From positions 28,084,501 through 28,148,500 of the forward strand of contig JAUMIR010000003.1 in the NCBI GenBank assembly GCA_030847615.1: a DNA stretch of 64,000 nucleotides, read 5' to 3'. Shown one piece after another: positions 23,043 to 34,450 of this stretch (its first letter is position 1; each line of letters begins with the position of its first letter). The DNA is from Gambelia wislizenii (Eukaryota; Chordata; Lepidosauria; Squamata; Crotaphytidae). Below the pieces are notes generated by a model that saw only the letters and a program-made list of their open reading frames with translations, had not been told where the DNA came from and made no database searches. The position numbers were made by a program, and so were the translations under genes.

Positions 23043-23837
23043 AGCTGCCTAATCAGTTCACTTCAGAATTCCATCTTCTTCTATTGGACTGCACTAGCTC
23101 ACATGCAGTAGTATTATGAATGTAAGTGTGCATCTAAGCATATGGTGCACATTTTTTCATCTCTCCCCATTGCATAATCCTGGACCAACTTCCTCTCTAC
23201 TGAACAGCAAAAACCCAGCACAATATAATGTGCTTGGACAGATCTGTAAAGTTCACCTGGAACAGCGAATTCCAAAAGTTTACACAGCATAGTTAAGCTT
23301 GCTGCAAATCACTTTTCTCAGGGTTGCTTAATGTCTATTAAGCTGCCAAGGGCAGAGATGAGGCAATTCTCAATCATGCTGGGAAGACTCCCATTGTGTT
23401 TTGTGTTTGAAAACAGACAGAATGGCATTTGTCTGCTGCCTTGGAATTGTGAAACCCTACTTTGCATCCTTTCCTTTCCAATGGGACATGACAGGAAACC
23501 ATTATCTGTGTGTGGAGATTAAGTGTGCTAATTAACACAGTGTTCCTTCCATTGCCTTCTAGGTATGCAATTGTTTTGTTCACTGAGGCATGTGGGCATA
23601 GGGTTACCACAGAAATACAAGAGTCCCTGTATAATTAGCCATTCACCTTTCTGAAAGAAGCCAGGTCAAAGTAAATACAAATTTATTTTTATTTCTATTT
23701 TTATTAATGCATTCATTTATTTGCTAGCTACTTAACTAATTAGATTTTTTGGGGGGACAGATTGGTGCATCAGGTCTCTGCACAAAGAGTACTTAAAGCA
23801 TTAAGGTAAAGTATAATAAAAATGAATTCAATAAACA
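23043..23837. other. Probable intron, nothing recognised
   Basis: Two overlapping opposite-strand frames at 23331-23610 have no supporting context. A TTTATT-rich stretch occurs near 23680-23720. Confidence 0.45.
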
Positions 23838-25565
23838 TATAGAATCATAGAGTTGGAAGAGACCACAGGGGCCATCCAATCCAACCCCCTGCCACGCAGG
23901 AATACACAAAAAAACATTCCCGACAGATGGTCATCCAGTGTCTCTTTAGAAACCTCCAAAGGAGACTCCACCATGCTACGAGGCAGTGTATTCCACTTCC
24001 AAACAGCTCTTACTGTCAGGAAGTTCTTCCTAATGTTTAGGTAGAATCTCTTTTCCTGCAGTTTGAACCCATTGCTCTGTGTCCTAGTCTCTGAAGCACC
24101 AGAGAACAAGCTTGCTCCATCCTCAGTATGACATCCCTTCAAATATTTAAACATGGCTATCATGCCCCCTCAACCTTCTCTTCTCCAGACTAAACATACT
24201 CACTCCCCTAAGCTGCTCCTCATATAGGGCACGGCTTTCAGACCTCCCGCCATCCTGGTCACCCTCCTCTGGACACATTCCAGCTTCTCAATAACCTTCC
24301 TGAATTGTGGTGCCCAGAACTGGACACAGTATTCCAGGTGAGGTCTGACCAAAGCAGAATAGAGTGGCACTATTACTTCCCTTGATCTAGACACTATACT
24401 CCCATTAATGCAGCCTAGAATTGCATTGGCTTTTTTAACTGCCCCATCACACTGTTGACTCCTGTTCAGCTTGTGGTCCACTAAGACTCTTAGATCCCTT
24501 TCACATGTACTGCCATCAAGCCAGGTGTCCCCCATCCTATATCTATGCTTTTCATTTTTACTGCTCAAGTGTAGTATCCTACTACATTTCTCCCTGTTGA
24601 AATTTGTTTTGTTAGTTTTTGCCCAGCTTTCTGATCTGTTCAGGTCATTTTTGGATTCTGATCCTGTCCTCTGGGGTATTAGCTACCCCTCCTAATTTGG
24701 TGTCATCTGCAAACCTGATAAGTATACCCTCTATTCCCTCATCCAAGTAATGAATAAAGATGTTGAATAGCACTAGGCCCAGGACAGAACCCTGTGGCAA
24801 CCCGCTAGTCAGTTCTCTCCAGGATGAAGAGGATCCATTGGTGACTACCCTTTGGGTTTGGTCAGTCAATTGCAAATCCACCTGACAGTTCATTGTTTAG
24901 CCCACAGGTTATTAACTTTTTTTGTAACAATATCATGGGAGACCTTGTCAAAGGCCTTACTGAAATCAAGATACTCTACATCCATAGCATTCCCTTCATC
25001 TATTAAGTCTGTAACTCTATCAAAAAAAGAGAGATAAGATTAGTGTGGTACAACTTGTATTTGAGAAATCCATGTTGACTTTTAGTGATCACGGCATTCC
25101 TTTCTAAGTGCTTACAGATGGTCTGTTTAATTATCTGCTCTAGAATCTTTCCTAGTATTGATGTCAGGTTGAGTGGGCGGTAATTATTTGGGGTCTTCTT
25201 TTTCCCCCTTTTAAAGATGGGGAAAACATTAGCCCTCTTCCACTTTGCTGGGACCTCACCTGTTCTCCAGGATTTCTCAAACATTGTTGACAGTGGTTCT
25301 GAGATTACTTCTGCCAGTTGTTTTAATACCCTTGGATGAAGTTCATCTGGCCCTGGAGACTTGAACTCATTTATACTGGTTAGGTATTCCTGAACTACCT
25401 CTTTACCAATTCTGTGCTGTATTTCCCCTACAGCATCATCTGCTCCATCTTCCCCAGGTTGAGCATTGTTCCCCCTTTGGGAGAAGACTGAAACAAATAA
25501 GGTTTTAAGTAGTTCTGCCTTTTCTTTGTCCCCTGTCAAAGCTATATCAAAGCAACAATTATAAC
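23838..25565 (-). mobile_element. CR1 LINE, 5'-truncated, with decayed reverse transcriptase frame
   Basis: The largest CR1 in the window. On the minus strand the RT frame begins near 25.55 kb with KAELLKTLFVSVFSQRGN, then PDELHPRVLKQLAEV, NVFPIFKRGKK, NNYRPLNLTSILGKI, LPQGSVLGLVLFNIFI and the catalytic FADDTKL near 24.72 kb. It is followed by the C-terminal LYSALVRPHLEYCVQFW and RNFLTVRAVWKWNTLP. The frame is split into at least four pieces at about 25.00, 24.64 and 24.18 kb, so it is inactive. The 3' end is the usual ATGATTCTA tail at 23838. The endonuclease half is absent. Confidence 0.9.
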
Positions 25566-26290
25566 AAAAGATGAAGAAGTCAGTCAAAATAAAATCAGGT
25601 TTGTTACCCACCATGGCCTCTTTTAGGCCAAGGGGGGGGGGTGTCTTTTTTTCTCCAGAAAAGGAAGTGAGTAGAAGTCACATCCAGTTTTGATCCCACT
25701 CCCAAACTGACCTGACCCAGCTTGAGGCAAAATTGCTTCCGTGACTGGGGGGTAGAGGTCCTGTGCCTTTTAGAAAGGCTTTTTGAAGTGTTGTGGTAGC
25801 CACAGTGTTGCTGATGGGCTGCACTAGTGACTTGTGTGTATGTGCATGTAGCCCATGGGCCCAAGCTTGTCCACCCTGGTACAGTACATGTTACAGTCAT
25901 CTAACCACAGGAGGATTAAGGCATGGGTTGTTATGGCCAGATCCATCTTATATATACTGTCTTTTATAATATTTATTCTAGAGTGGTTTACATACAAATT
26001 GAAATAAAACCAATGAGCTATACAGTTAAACAAAATCAATAAACAGCACAATTCAATACCAGTTAAAACAGAAGTGATCCTTTCCCCCTGTTTTAAAAAT
26101 ACAGCTAAAATCTTCATCTGATGCAGAGCAGCTAATACAGGGGAGATTCCACCCTCCATATGGAGCTTTACCATGGTTTTAAAGTCTCTGGATAGCCATA
26201 AGCCAATGAAAGCAGTCATCTTGCCCAACTGAACTAATGTCCTGGCCATTTGGAGAAGATAGGAAAATACTAGAAGCACTGTATTGCCTA
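25566..26290. other. Mixed sequence with possible antisense LINE tail
   Basis: 25960-26090 (ATTTATTCTAGAGTGGTTTAC, ACAGTTAAACAAAATC) looks like an antisense L2/SINE tail, low confidence. The rest is unassigned. A G run occurs at 25630. Confidence 0.4.
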
Positions 26291-26293
26291 TGC

Positions 26294-26560
26294 CAGTGGT
26301 TCTTAACCTGTGGTCCACATACCCCCAGGGGGCCATGATGTCCTCACAGAGGCTCCACAAAGTCTTGAAGGCTGCTCGGCCCACTTCCCACCTGCAGTGG
26401 AGTGGCCACATGACAGGATCCAAGACAAGGTCTGGCTGGATGGCTTGGCCTGTGCACTGCCATTCAATCCACTCCAGCCACAAACTTGCAGGAAGAAGCA
26501 GGAGAAAAGTCTTCACCCTCTCTCCAGTGCTTCTGAGGGAAGGCTTAATGGATGATGTAA
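26294..26560 (+). mobile_element. hAT-like element, left end only
   Basis: It opens CAGTGGTTCTTAACCTGTGG, a recurrent hAT terminal sequence in amniotes. No matching right end is present before the LINE fragment at 26.57 kb, so it is truncated. Confidence 0.5.
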
Positions 26561-26565
26561 TTGAC

Positions 26566-26771
26566 TCTACGGTGAACTTGCCCCGGGTCAGCATAAGAGA
26601 GGCGCTCCAAAAAAATGATACAAGGACTCCCTGAAACAACATCTCAGGCTCGGCCAAATTGATCACCAACAATGGTCCACCCTGGCCTCACATTGGGAGG
26701 CATGGAGATGCACTATCCACAATGCTGCAGCCTTATTTGAGAACTCCCGCCAAACAAGTCTTGAAGAGAAG
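26566..26771 (+). mobile_element. Fragment of the RT/finger LINE family
   Basis: Matches 2491-2694 of the long copy from CTACGGTGAACTTGCC to CTTGAAGAGAAG. Both ends are truncated, including the 3' end, so this piece was cut after insertion. Confidence 0.8.
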
Positions 26772-27535
26772 GGCACGAGCTGGCCAGCCAATCGGAGTGG
26801 GCCTTCCCTGCTCCAGTTGGCTGGTTTGGCCAGGGAGATGGGTCTTCCGGCAGTCATGGCTGGATGATGCCGCCTCTCACAGCCTTTTGCAACAGTCCCT
26901 TTATGGCACCAGGGCCCGTATTTAAGCTGGCCCCTGCGTCGCAGTGGCTCACGAAGAGCCAAAGACCCACCACCCTCCCTCCCTTTGTTGCAATGATTCA
27001 CGGGGCAGGTGGGGTTCCTATGTCTGTGTTTATTCTCTTTGTCACAACTTTAGGAAGGTGGTTGGCATGGGTCCTCATCGGGGATATTTGTCAGGGGGGG
27101 TCTCTGTCAAGTTCAAGGTAAAGTTCAAGGCCAAGTTCAAGTTCATGGAGATTTTCCCTTTTTATTGTACCTGCTTGTTTCACAGGGGATGGGAGGGTTA
27201 TCAAGTGGGCGGAGCTTGGCCAGGACCCCTCCCCTCCATGCGGAGTGGTGTTGGTGGAGGCCAACAGGTGCCATTAATCAACAGTGGGTTGGTTGATGAC
27301 GGGATCCAGACGCATATGCGGTGCGCCAACCATTTACAGCCATTATCAAAGTTATGGCCTCTTTATTGCCAATATATAAACATTATCCTATTACATTTCA
27401 TCATGTATCGTATGTTTATTCTTATTACTTATCACATGTATTCAATACAATTTGTGAAGATACACATTGTCAGTGTCTTCTGTTATAAGGGTGCGGGGGA
27501 AAGTCCGGCCTGGATCCGCAACACTGGGATAGGAA
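26772..27535 (+). mobile_element. GC-rich unclassified island, possibly LTR or DIRS-type remnant
   Basis: Base composition rises sharply compared with both flanks, with many CpG (GGGATCCAGACGCATATGCG, GGATCCGC). It contains a TATA-like CCGTATTTAAGCTGG at about 26910 and a short AAGTTCAAG repeat at 27107-27140. Open frames exist on both strands but none resembles a known protein. The composition break and the promoter-like spot suggest a mobile element, but I cannot name it. Confidence 0.35.
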
Positions 27536-28744
27536 ACTGCTCTGTAGACCTTTCAGTATGGATTCTATTTCCTTTGCTGTACTTGAGAGTGTTTCAACAT
27601 TGATAATTAGTTCCACCTATCTATCTGTCTGCTGTTGGTTGGACTGTAGGTGCAGCATCATTTGGAATTAATTTCCTCTTCAGGTGCCAGAATAACACCC
27701 AGATTTCTATCATCCAAATCATCTAGAACCTTTAAAGTTGCATTAGCAATAAACTATTTCTCTTCTTTTTGTTCATACTACTTTAGTTTCAAAGATGAAT
27801 ACATTATTCTCCCTCTTTTCTTTCAATATACCAAGATGTGGCAGTATTTCCATTTTTTAAAAGAAATTAAAAATACAAGGTCACTGTCCAAAAAAAAAGT
27901 TTACAATGGGTGCATATGTGGGGCAGAGAGAAAGCTATTCATTTCATCAAAGTATAATATACAACTGTCATGATTGCATATTATTTTCTGTATTGCTTTG
28001 GCAATGTGCGGTACCTTTGACAATTTAGCAGACATTTATAAGTGCAGAGACTTCAAAAGCCAACCTTCTTCAGTATATGCAATTCCATTCTGCAGTGCAA
28101 ATTAAAATTCTCTTAACTGTCTTAAGATAAGCATCAGCAACTTACATTTCATATGCTGGAAGAGATGGAGTCTACTTTGCAAGTCAAAATATCTCCCCCA
28201 CAGCATATTTTGCATGCTAAATTTTCCTCCTGCTGAATCTGTTCACAGCATTATAATTTGTGGATGACTTATGGTGATTCCACTCCATCTACCTTTTAAA
28301 CAGACAGAGCTTTATTATATCAATATTGCTTCATTAATGCCACTTTTCCCTGCCTAGAACCACGGTGGATGTGGACACACCTCTTTATAGACCTTTGATA
28401 AATCCAGCCAGTTTCTTGGAAAGTTTATTGATTGTTTTGAAATGTTATCTACTGTCACAAATAAATCTACTGACCTTATCTATGACATCCATCTTTGATT
28501 ATTCCACATATAAATCTTTCAGTGAGTAGGATCACCTCTTAGGCTTTCAATTTACAATGATGATGGAAAAACTGGTATTTTAGTTGAGCTGACAGTGCAC
28601 AATGAGTATAGTTCTCAGCAGTGTTCAAACTGGGAGTGGGTAAGGGGCTCCATATGCAAATCCACACACCTGCACCAGTATACCCTAATTTTAACCAATC
28701 ATATTCTCTTCTTTTTTTAAAAAAATATAGTAACTAAGCAGGCT
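27536..28744. other. Probable intron, nothing recognised
   Basis: AT-rich and without repeats that I can name. Confidence 0.45.
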
Positions 28745-28930
28745 CTGCTTTATTGTTGTGTGCCTTCAAGTTGTTTCCAACTTATGGGGACCATATCACA
28801 CAGTGTTCTGAGGCTAAGACTGTGACTTGCCCAAGGTCACCCAGTGGGTTTTCATTGCCAAGTAGGGATTTGAACCCTGGTCTTCAGAGTTGTAGTCCAA
28901 CATTCAAATCACTATGCCATGCTGGTTCCT
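28745..28930 (-). mobile_element. Sauria-type tRNA SINE, antisense
   Basis: The reverse strand gives the tRNA-like head with GGTTCAAATCCC and the BovB-like tail ending CTTGAAGGCACACAACAAT. The internal part near 28795 is shortened. Confidence 0.75.
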
Positions 28931-30317
28931 AGGCTATGTTTAGACACCTGTTATGACTGGAAAACTCTTGGAAATGGAAATGAAAATGGAAATGGTACTG
29001 TTACCAGGGGGATGGTCAACCAAATTCAGGAAATGCTTAAACACTTGATTTTGCTTGACCACCCACCCCCATCTCAACAGTACCATATCCAGTACAGTTT
29101 TCAAGAGTCCTCCAATATTAACAGTTTTGGTAGAGCAGGATCTTAAGGGTGTGCTGATACTACTACTACTACTACCACCACTTCTACTACTACCACCACC
29201 ACCAAGGGACCCTTTACTTTATACAATTATAGCACTATTCTACCACTTTAACTGCCCGTAACTGTTAACCAAATTGCTGGGGTCCATGGGGACCCATTCA
29301 TGACACTAACATTATGATATTAAGTTGAGAAAGTTTAATTAGCTCAAAGGTATGGCTGCAAGTAACTTACAAGATCTTTTCACTTATGTATATCAGTACT
29401 AACTAATAAGATTCCAAGCCAAAATGAAATAAAAATGTTTTTTTATTGGAAAATAATACTGGAAGCATTCACACATGCACTCTCACACTCACAAGACAAC
29501 CACACAAGGCTAACAAAGGACTTTTTCAAACAGGGGGGAAAAGCCCGAGGAGATCAGGAGGAATTCAGAGGTTTTCCATCAATAAAAAGTGGCGCCCACA
29601 GCACGGAGGAAGCACAGGAAAGATCAGGAGGAGGACGGTGGTGTTTGAAATGGAGGGCTGTAAGTGCGACAGCCCCGTTCTTCTCTAGACCTCCTTAGTG
29701 CTCTTAGTGCTCCAGACCTGCCATTTGAAAAAGTCCAGAGTCAAGGCATAAATATTGGGATAGAGGAATAGATTTGGGAAGAATGGACTATATATACCTG
29801 TCCAAAGAGCAGAGGTTCATGCAGCAAAGAAACTCAGACTTGGATCTGAGGGTGTGATAGCAATCTAGCAGAGTGACAGTATGAGAACTGTGCATATGTG
29901 GCTATTGTTTGAGGGTAATATTTATACTTAATATCTTAAGGGGTGTTTTGAGTGTAAAACAATGTTTAAATGGGTTTGCCATAGTTAAAGGAAGCTCCAG
30001 CTTTGTTGATTGCCATTAATGGTTTGAGACATTAGAGTTGAAGGGCTTATGGCCACCTCCATATTGTGGAGAGGAAAAGGTGCAAGAGAAAGACATTTCG
30101 TGGATAACTACTCTGACTGAGGGGCTTCACTTAATCCCATCCTGAGCATGTTTATTGGGGGGAATTTCCAAGACAACTTTATTAGGCCATTGGGTGACCT
30201 TCACTTGAATCTAGTTTTGGTTTCCCCTGGTCTACCTCAGATCTCGTGAACTGTCCAATATTGCCAAATTATGAATTATTAGATGGAGGGGATATAAGGC
30301 CAGGTAAAATAACAGTA
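28931..30317. other. Probable intron with a CTA/CCA triplet run
   Basis: The triplet repeat is at 29157-29207. 29430-29700 has a richer, GGA-type composition, but its two overlapping frames show no recognisable protein. Confidence 0.5.
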
Positions 30318-30535
30318 TCCAGAGAGCCAATGTGGTGTAGTGGTTTGACTCTGGAGACCAGGGTTCAAATCCCTGCTCAGCCATGAAAACTCACTGGGTT
30401 ACCTTGGGCATTCACATTCTCTAAGCCTCAGAGGAACCCCCTCTGTACAAATCATGACAAGACAGCCCCATGATAGGTTTGCCTTAGGGTCACCATAAGT
30501 CAGAAATGACTTGAAGGCATATAACCACCACCACC
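30318..30535 (+). mobile_element. Sauria-type tRNA SINE
   Basis: Head AGAGCCAATGTGGTGTAGTG, box-B-like GGTTCAAATCCCTGC, tail AAGTCAGAAATGACTTGAAG and an ACCACC repeat. Nearly full length. Confidence 0.85.
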
Positions 30536-30544
30536 TCCTAAAGA

Positions 30545-30690
30545 ATCCATGGGTTTGTAGTTTGGTGAAGTACTGGAGCTCTCTGGCTGAGATTCTAAAT
30601 ATTCCTCCCTAAATTGCCAGTCCTAGGATTCCATAGAATGGAAATTTAAATAATAGTGCTATAATTCTATAGTGTCAATGCGCCCTGGGT
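30545..30690. mobile_element. hAT-like MITE fragment (ctACAAATCCCAGGATTCC family)
   Basis: CCAGTCCTAGGATTCCATAG and the end TCTATAGTGTCAATGCGCCC place it with the copies at 39.76, 52.04 and 58.01 kb. Confidence 0.5.
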
Positions 30691-30784
30691 GAGCTTAGCC
30701 TGTTTACTATATCTTAGCCTAATCTACCTTATAGGTTTGTTGTGATGTATTTCTCTTTGAACTCTTTGGAGGAGAAAGAATGAT

Positions 30785-31005
30785 TGTGAAGTTGAAGGCT
30801 TTCATGGCCGGCATCCATAGATTTTCCTTGGGTATTTTTCCGGGCTGTGAGGCCATGTTCTGGAATAGTTTTATTGTGATGTTTCACCTGCATCTGTGGC
30901 GGGCATCCTCAGAGAAAAGCCAGCCACAGATGCTGGCGAAACGTCAGAAAGAAACTATTCCAGAACAAGGCCTCACAGCCCAAAAAAACCCAAGGAAAAT
31001 CAAAA
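30785..31005. mobile_element. Palindromic hammerhead-like repeat, second copy
   Basis: Same layout as 11881-12095: left arm 30842-30904, right arm 30918-30980. On the minus strand the left arm reads CTGAGGATGCC then GGTGAAACATC, which fits CTGANGA and GAAA boxes. The right arm has the GAAACGTC box but a damaged CTGA box. Confidence 0.55.
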
Positions 31006-31017
31006 GAATGATTCTCC

Positions 31018-31019
<2 letters not shown>

Positions 31020-31051
<32 letters not shown>
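31020..31051. repeat. (CA)n microsatellite
   Basis: An uninterrupted CA run directly after the palindromic repeat. Confidence 0.95.
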
Positions 31052-31053
<2 letters not shown>

Positions 31054-31689
31054 TTTACCCTTAAAACCTTGTATGCTTCCATTTGTAACATTCTTCTCTT
31101 GTTTCTCTCTCTCTCTACTGAGCTGAATATGTTATTGTCCTGCCTCCTGTTTGCCTTTGGTTTAATTGTGTTTGGATTGTCTTTTAAAGAATGTTTCATT
31201 GTTCTTAGCTCCAGAGCTACCTTGGAAATGGAAACCATAAATGATGTGGTTCAAATGATCCTGATTAACAAACTAAACAAAATCCTATGCACATTTACTG
31301 TGAAGTCAATGCCACTGGAAATGTACTTCAGAGCACATGTGGCTCATGTTGAGCTGCCAAGGTCTTTCCAGAAAATACAGTGATACCCTCCCTTGGATAT
31401 AATTTTATTCTGCACATTCTGAGTCTAGGAGCAGGCAGTTAGCCATGTCATAATGGGGAAGGGGAGGTCTGCTCCGTTTTCATAGCAAGAGAAGGAATGA
31501 TACATAGTATTCAGACAGGCAGTTCTGCTGTCTCCAATCAGAGATCCAGTCAGAAATCTAAGTGGTTTTTCCCTTGCATGCAGTAAGAGTGGTGATTCCC
31601 TTGCATGTGCAGTGAAACCCTCTCTGTTACTTCTGATTGGAGAGAATGAAATTCCAGAGAGGTGCGGCCTCTTGGAAAGGAGGGGATTC
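31052..31689. other. Probable intron, nothing recognised
   Basis: No exon, RNA gene or repeat identified. The open frame at 31069-31383 has no splice context and no recognisable domain. Confidence 0.45.
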
Positions 31690-31782
31690 TTGGAGTAGCT
31701 CAACTTGGTGGGCAGCTTCTGGTAGGCCAGATTCCAACTGGATGGCCCTTGTGGTCTCTTCCAACTCTATGATTCTATGATC
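31690..31782 (+). mobile_element. CR1 3' end, short
   Basis: GATGGCCCTTGTGGTCTCTT and CCAACTCTATGATTCTATGA are the last bases of CR1. Strongly 5'-truncated. Confidence 0.85.
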
Positions 31783-32029
31783 ACTTGTGGGAGAGAGGTT
31801 CCATCCCCCTGTTTCAGAGGAAGGTGAAAAGACAAAGTGTCCTTAAGATGGCTGTCTTCTTACTCATGCGGACTACATGAGCACTCATGTTCCTCAGCAA
31901 TCTGGTGGTTAATGTTCAACTTTAAACCTTTTTTTAAAAAAACAGTTAAAGCACTTTTCTAAATGTTTGAAAACTGCTGTGAGGTGGGGTAAGGTATGGG
32001 ACGGAGGAGAAGTGTATTGCTCTTATCAG

Positions 32030-32110
32030 TAACTAAAGTGTATTTATCAGTAACTAAAGCGTAAAGTGTAAAGAGCAGTAACTAATCAGTGTATTGTTCT
32101 TATCAGTCTA
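32030..32110. repeat. Local TATCAGTAACTAAAG repeats
   Basis: TTATCAGTAACTAAAG occurs twice (about 32025 and 32045), with a third, broken version near 32080. Confidence 0.6.
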
Positions 32111-32231
32111 GCAGGTGTGCCTGGCACTTGCACTGTCAACACTCTGCACAGCATTCACAACAGCAATGGAGATAGCTGGGAGAAAATAACATTTTCCCAG
32201 TGACAAAATAGTTTGAAACTTAGAAAAGATT

Positions 32232-32640
32232 CACAGTCTCATAGAACTGAAAGGTATCCCATTGGTCATCTAGACCAATGCATGCAATATGGGAGCTTAC
32301 AGCAAAAGCATCCCTGACAGGTGGCCATCCAACTTCTGTGTAAAAGCAACTAATGAAGGACAGTCTGCCACCTTCCAAGGTAGTCTAGTCCACTGTTGAA
32401 AAAGCATTTGCCATCAGGAAGTTCTTCCTAATGTTTAGTCAATATCACCCCCCCCCCATAATTTGAATGGTTTACTTCCTCCATCTTCTATGTAACAGCT
32501 CTTCAGATATTAAAAGAAAGCTCTCTAAAAAGAATCACCTCTCAGTCATTTCTTTCCATGGCTTGATTTCTATAGCCTTTACCATCTTGATTGCCCTTTG
32601 CTGGACCCCTTCTATCTTTTTGATACACTGTGACCCGTTG
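32232..32640 (-). mobile_element. CR1 3' region, antisense, diverged
   Basis: It contains the antisense CR1 phrases TCATAGAACTGAAAGGTATC, CATCAGGAAGTTCTTCCTAA and TTTGCTGGACCCCTTCTATC in the expected order. A C run at 32450 interrupts it. Confidence 0.75.
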
Positions 32641-34090
32641 CTACAATGGTCTTCCCATTTCTCTTGTACTACAAGGCTATTTCCTTTCAGGAGGCAGCTA
32701 AAAGAACACTTCTACCTGATAACTTTAGAAACTCCATTAATTTATTCTTTCCTCCAGTAAATCAAAGGGTATTCTGTGAAACATTACATCTGAACCAAAA
32801 TGAAAGCTATTAACCTGAATCTATACTGAATAAAATAAATATATATTCTCAGTGAACATGATTAATGGTCAGATTCCAGGAATATTGGTATGTTTTCTCA
32901 AAGTTATTTCCCCATTTTATAATGACACTTATGTCTCTTCTACAGCTATTCTAGATAATTAATTTACTAATGTGGTTGCTGTTGGGACAGGAAATATTTC
33001 TTAGATCCTTCAAAATCCTTGACACATGGTAGAGAAAATGACGTTTGAGCCACTCAGAAAAGATCAAGTATATAATGCTCATTATAAAATCTCTCATCTG
33101 GTGTGTAGTTAAGAAACCTGGAACTTGCCAGTCAGAAGTGGGGGAAAATTGGATGCTTTTGATCAAAGATGCTTATGGAGGATTATTATACACGAAAGTA
33201 TAAAGTACATGGTGAGAATATGAAATATGAAAGAACAAAATTGTCACTGCCATTAAGAGGGATAATTCGTAGGGTTTTCTGCCTTTTGTTGCAATGTTGA
33301 GGTTGGATGGGACTGGCTGACTTGTGCCCAATGATGATGCAACTCATCCATCACCCTTTCCAGAAAAAGGCCTTCAATCCATCTCAAATTGTATCTCATA
33401 AGTTAATGTCAGGCACAGTTGAATGTGGTCTGCTGTTCAGTGCATTGCATTGGGTGGGTGGGGGATCCAAGATTCAGACCCTGGCATCTACAGTTAAGAA
33501 GGGTCAGATAGCAGATACTGGGAAAGACTTCTGTCAGCCAGAGTAGAGAAAATTGGGTTTGATGACATGCTGTAAGGCCATTTCCTCTGCTAGCCCATTT
33601 TGTATTTCATCAAATGGAATCTAACAAACTATGATGATTCCTCACAATCTTGGTACGTTTCCTTTTTCCCTTGCTTACCTGCCAAAAGTGGGATTGGGAG
33701 GTGGGAGTCTTGGGAGGCAAAAAAAAAAAAATGCATGGTGAGTGGGCACCATTTAGATTGATGGGGCACACTTGTGTAGACTTTAGCTATTAGATAAAGC
33801 ATCAGACCTGAGAGGTTTAGATTCAGGTCACTTGTCTGCAGTGAAAGTGCAAGATTGTTAGACAAGGATGTGGGTGAGCTGGTTTTGAATGTAGATTTGA
33901 GCAACATAGCTTTTAAATTCATATTTCTTTATTAAGAAAGTGATGGTGCCTTTTAATAAAAGAATGGGATTAGTATAACATTAGTATTAACGGCCCCTTG
34001 CCCAAGCGGGCAAGGTAGGTTTCAGTATAAAAATAAATATGTATGTTTCCTTCAACTGTTAATAATAATACCAAAAAATCTTCCTTTCAG
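32641..34090. other. Probable intron; small hairpin near 33993
   Basis: No exon seen. CCTTGCCCAAGCGGGCAAGG at 33996-34015 is a perfect short stem with a small loop. An A run is at 33720. The segment ends in a good acceptor (TCTTCCTTTCAG). Confidence 0.45.
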
Positions 34091-34156
34091 GGAAAAAAGA
34101 AAAAGAAAACGACTATAAGAACAGACCCAGAAAGGAAAATCTATACATGGAGTTAA
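34091..34156 (+). CDS. Candidate terminal exon of the unidentified gene
   Basis: The acceptor CTTCCTTTCAG ends at 34090. In phase 0, matching the end of exon 4, the exon encodes 21 residues starting GKKKKKTTIRTDPERKIYTW, followed by TAA at 34154-34156. A lysine cluster after the acidic tail of exon 4 is plausible for a protein C terminus. Weak points are the distance (about 21.7 kb), the short length, and the lack of a polyadenylation signal that I can point to before the CR1 piece at 34.2 kb. It could equally be chance next to a pyrimidine tract, with the true last exon elsewhere. Transcript evidence would settle it. Confidence 0.4.
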   Translation, partial: GKKKKKTTIRTDPERKIYTWS

Positions 34157-34214
34157 GCTTCTGAGTGCCAGTTCCCATCATGGATTGGGAAGTGCTTGTT
34201 CAGGGGTATTTTAG

Positions 34215-34450
34215 ACAAAGAATCATAGAGTTAGAAGAGACCAAAAGGGCCATCCAACTCCCTGCCATGCAGGAATGCCCAATCAAAGCACTCCCAACAA
34301 TGACCATCTGTTTAAAAACTCCCAAAGAAGGAGACTCCACCATACTCCAAGGCAGTACATTCCACTGCCAAACAGCTCTTACTTCCAGGAAGTTCTTCCT
34401 AATGTTTAGATGGAATCTCTTTCCCTGTAGTTTGAACCATCTGATTCTTG
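34215..34450 (-). mobile_element. CR1 3' end, antisense
   Basis: Starts AGAATCATAGAGTTAGAAGA and continues through CCATCCAACTCCCTGCCATG and CCAGGAAGTTCTTCCTAATG. It ends abruptly near 34450. Confidence 0.85.

Noticed and set aside
25824..26672. 282-codon antisense open frame
   Set aside because: It runs across the complement of a LINE fragment, a hAT-like end and an AT-rich tail. Composition changes along it and no domain is recognisable.
26944..27603. 219-codon plus-strand frame
   Set aside because: It spans the GC-rich island and then AT-rich sequence, and the peptide is low-quality with no motif or splice context. Overlapping frames on other strands are equally long.
30909..31238. Frame containing CVCVCV tract
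   Set aside because: A translation of the CA microsatellite and the palindromic repeat.
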